NCBI GenBank assembly: GCA_000435535.1
Contig: FR884545.1
Coordinates: 6,253 to 12,919, forward strand
DNA length: 6,667 bases
Origin: Clostridium sp. CAG:575
GTDB lineage: Bacteria; Bacillota; Clostridia; TANB77; CAG-508
Reading direction: 5' to 3'
Under the pieces are notes generated by a model, which ran no database searches, had not been told where the DNA came from, and saw only the letters and a list, made by a program, of their open reading frames with translations. Position numbers and translations under genes: made by a program. Below are positions 4,863-6,667 of the stretch, in pieces; position 1 is the stretch's first letter; the number at the start of each line of letters is the position of its first letter.

Positions 4863-5827
4863 TGAAAATAAGAAAAGAATTAATAGCACAGAGAGATCCA
4901 AAGTCTCCAATATCAGAAGTTTTTAGAACATTAAGAACAAATATACAATTTATGAATTCTAGTAAAAAATTAAAAACATTATTAATTACCTCAACATTCC
5001 CAGGAGAAGGAAAAAGCTGGGTATCATCAAACTTAGCAGTAACTTTTGCACAAGCAGGAAATAGAGTTATTCTAATTGATGCAGATATGAGAAAAGGAAG
5101 ACAATATACTATTTTTGGAGCTGCTCCAAAGCCAGGATTATCAAATTGTCTAGCTGAAATGGAAATGACAAACCAAAATGATTGGGACATTTCTAGATAT
5201 ATTCAAAAAACAGAAGTTGAAAACTTATTATTAATACCAGCTGGTAGCATTCCACCAAATCCTTCTGAATTATTAGTTTCAGAGCAAATGATGAAATTAT
5301 TAAATGATTTAAAAGAAGTTTGTGATTTAATTATTATAGATGGAACACCATGTGAATTAGTAACAGATTCTGTAATTCTATCAAGAATTGCCGATAGTAC
5401 AATGATTGTTACTGCACATAAAGAAACAAAAAAAGAAAATTTAGATAGAGTAATTAAAAATATACAAAATGTTGGTGGAAAATTAGCAGGTGTTGTTATT
5501 AATAAAATGCCAATATCAGCAAAAAAATACAATGAAAAATATTATTATCATCAATCACAGGAAGATTTTGAGGCAAGAAATAGAGCAGAGGAATTAAAAA
5601 GAAAAACAAATAATGTTATTCGTCAAAATACAGAGGCTGAGAAAGATAAAGAACTAAATCGAAATATAGAAGAAAACAAATACAATAATGAAATAAAGAC
5701 AGAAAGTAATGATTTAGAAAGACCAAATTTTGTACAAAATAATTCAAATGTAGCAATGAACAAAACAAATGATATACTAAGTCAAATAAACTCTTATTTA
5801 GATAAGGAGAAGAAAGACTTGAATTAA
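4862..5827 (+). CDS. cpsD: CpsD-type bacterial tyrosine kinase (BY-kinase)
   Basis: A cytoplasmic ATP-dependent autokinase that works with CpsC to control polysaccharide polymerisation and export. Start ATG overlaps the cpsC stop by one base; AGGAGG lies at 4844-4849. Motifs run in the family order: SEVFRTLRTN (18-27), holding the E-x2-R-x2-R oligomer contact; Walker A STFPGEGKS (44-52, Lys51); Walker A' ILIDADMRKG (70-79, Asp73 and Asp75); IPPNPSELL (130-138); Walker B LIIIDGTP (156-163, Asp160); GGKLAGVVINK (205-215); and the tyrosine cluster YNEKYYY (223-229). All catalytic elements are intact. Ordinary CpsD proteins end near the cluster at about 230 residues. This one continues for some 90 more, a charged Asn/Glu/Lys-rich tail ending in NDILSQINSYLDKEKKDLN, possibly a flexible linker plus a short binding helix. 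Confidence 0.92.
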   Translation: MKIRKELIAQRDPKSPISEVFRTLRTNIQFMNSSKKLKTLLITSTFPGEGKSWVSSNLAVTFAQAGNRVILIDADMRKGRQYTIFGAAPKPGLSNCLAEMEMTNQNDWDISRYIQKTEVENLLLIPAGSIPPNPSELLVSEQMMKLLNDLKEVCDLIIIDGTPCELVTDSVILSRIADSTMIVTAHKETKKENLDRVIKNIQNVGGKLAGVVINKMPISAKKYNEKYYYHQSQEDFEARNRAEELKRKTNNVIRQNTEAEKDKELNRNIEENKYNNEIKTESNDLERPNFVQNNSNVAMNKTNDILSQINSYLDKEKKDLN

Positions 5828-5856
5828 AAACTAAACGGAAAAAGAGGAGAACAACA

Positions 5857-6639
5857 ATGATAGACTTTCATTCACACATCTTACCAAATATAGATGATGG
5901 GTCAAGAAGCATAGAAGAAACATTTAATTTAATAAAAGAAGCAAAAGAAGTAGGATTCGAAGGAATTGTATTAACATCTCATTATATAGAAGGATATTAT
6001 GAAACTGACGTACCAGAAAGAGATGTATGGGTAAATGCAATAAAAGAAAATTTAAATACAAAAGGAATAGATATAGATTTATACTTAGGAAATGAAATAT
6101 ATATATCTGAAAATATGATGGATTTACTAATTAATAATAAAGCATCAACAATAAATAATACTTGCTATGTATTATTTGAAATGCCATTAAATGTAGAACC
6201 AATGAACTTATATAATGTCATATATTCTTTACAAGAGAATAAACTAATACCAGTATTAGCACATCCAGAAAGATATAAATTTGTTCAAAAAGAGCCGGAG
6301 TTAATTTATGATTTAATTGAAAAAGGTGTACTAATGCAAGCAAATTATGGAAGTATTTTAGGACAATATGGAGAAAGTGCACAAATGATTGTAAGAAAGT
6401 TCTTTGAAAATAATATGATACATTTCTTAGGAAGTGATGTTCATAGGCAAAATACAATTTATAAAAATATTCCAAGAGCATTAGAAGCAATTAGTGAAAT
6501 TATTGGAGAGGAAAAGTTAAGAGAATTAACAACAACTAATCCAAAATTAGCATTAAACAATAAAAGAATAGATATAGAAGAACCAGAGGAATTTACGCTT
6601 ACATTCAAAGAAAAATTAATGATGTTTTTCAAAAAATAA
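5857..6639 (+). CDS. cpsB: CpsB-type PHP-family protein-tyrosine phosphatase
   Basis: A metal-dependent phosphotyrosine phosphatase that dephosphorylates CpsD and so resets the capsule control cycle. ATG with GAGGAG at 5844-5849 (7-nt spacing), 29 nt behind cpsD. The PHP-fold ligands are in their family positions: HSH (His5, His7) in MIDFHSHILPNIDDGS, His42 in TSHY, Glu80 in GNEIY, Glu108 in LFEMP, His136 with Arg139 in LAHPERY, and Asp194/His196 in GSDVH. At 260 residues it is slightly longer than the 243-residue pneumococcal protein. The extra C-terminus (about 240-260: EEPEEFTLTF, then KEKLMMFFKK) ends in a basic-hydrophobic stretch that may touch the membrane. Cassette order is C-D-B, unlike the pneumococcal A-B-C-D. 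It is intact and probably active. Confidence 0.93.
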   Translation: MIDFHSHILPNIDDGSRSIEETFNLIKEAKEVGFEGIVLTSHYIEGYYETDVPERDVWVNAIKENLNTKGIDIDLYLGNEIYISENMMDLLINNKASTINNTCYVLFEMPLNVEPMNLYNVIYSLQENKLIPVLAHPERYKFVQKEPELIYDLIEKGVLMQANYGSILGQYGESAQMIVRKFFENNMIHFLGSDVHRQNTIYKNIPRALEAISEIIGEEKLRELTTTNPKLALNNKRIDIEEPEEFTLTFKEKLMMFFKK

Positions 6640-6667
6640 GAGGGAAGAGGGGACGTTCCTCATTTTT
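6640..6667 (+). terminator. Half-palindrome / terminator cut by window edge
   Basis: Directly after the cpsB stop, GAGGGG (6647-6652) can pair with TTCCTC (6656-6661; two G-U pairs) around a 3-base loop, followed by ATTTTT to the window end. This could be a short terminator. Equally, GAGGGGACG may be the left arm of a longer palindrome whose GTCCCCTC-type right arm lies beyond the edge; GGGGACG...GTCCCC elements are common repeats in clostridial genomes. The visible part cannot decide. Confidence 0.4.

Noticed and set aside
4810..5532. Minus-strand ORFs opposite cpsD (4810-5190, 5203-5532)
   Set aside because: They are antisense shadows of the strongly conserved BY-kinase gene and show no start signals.
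6218..6490. Minus-strand ORF opposite cpsB
   Set aside because: Antisense to conserved PHP motifs, with no ribosome binding site.

Overview
The window is very AT-rich (well under 30% G+C by eye). Genes are short-spaced and all on the plus strand, with strong AGGAGG-type ribosome binding sites, TTG as well as ATG starts, and codon use dominated by AAA, AAT, ATA, TTA and AGA. This fits a low-G+C Bacillota, most likely a Clostridia or related gut lineage. The species cannot be named from the sequence.

Left part (1-1080): a small regulatory or accessory patch that looks partly decayed. After a terminator (1-46) comes a leader whose hairpin overlaps the ribosome binding site. A sigma-region-4-like gene follows, cut in two by an in-frame TAA (135-356 and 366-554). 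It overlaps by 8 nt a 58-residue gene (547-723) resembling the sigma-region-2-like partner proteins of conjugative elements and B. subtilis RsoA. Then come an ORF tail without a start codon (up to 850) and the remains of a gene resembling PemK/MazF-type toxins (from 847), interrupted by another in-frame TAA.

Middle (1020-4012): from its own promoter runs a 397-residue fusion of a Wzz/CpsC-type membrane domain to a CpsD-type tyrosine-kinase domain. The kinase half has lost the P-loop lysine, the PPNP motif and the tyrosine tail, so it is probably a pseudokinase. A clear terminator follows (2332-2371). A second transcription unit, whose promoter shares a 22-bp element with the first, encodes a membrane protein holding a small Cys/His domain on an Asn/Thr/Ser stalk. 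Behind it lies an unrecognised gene broken by a frameshift (3351-4012).

Right part (4046-6639): a canonical capsule or exopolysaccharide control cassette in the order CpsC (Wzz-like kinase activator and chain-length protein), CpsD (BY-kinase, intact motifs and tyrosine cluster, with an unusual 90-residue tail) and CpsB (PHP-family phosphotyrosine phosphatase). These three form the known phosphorylation cycle: CpsC activates CpsD, CpsD autophosphorylates on its C-terminal tyrosines, and CpsB removes the phosphate. Glycosyltransferase genes would be expected downstream, outside the window. The last 28 bases hold a GGGGACG-type half-palindrome cut by the window edge.

The most interesting point is the degenerate Wzz-kinase fusion upstream of an intact, paralogous CpsC-CpsD pair. 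It could act as a non-catalytic modulator of capsule synthesis. The paired sigma-like genes with a ribosome-binding-site hairpin are a second point worth a look.
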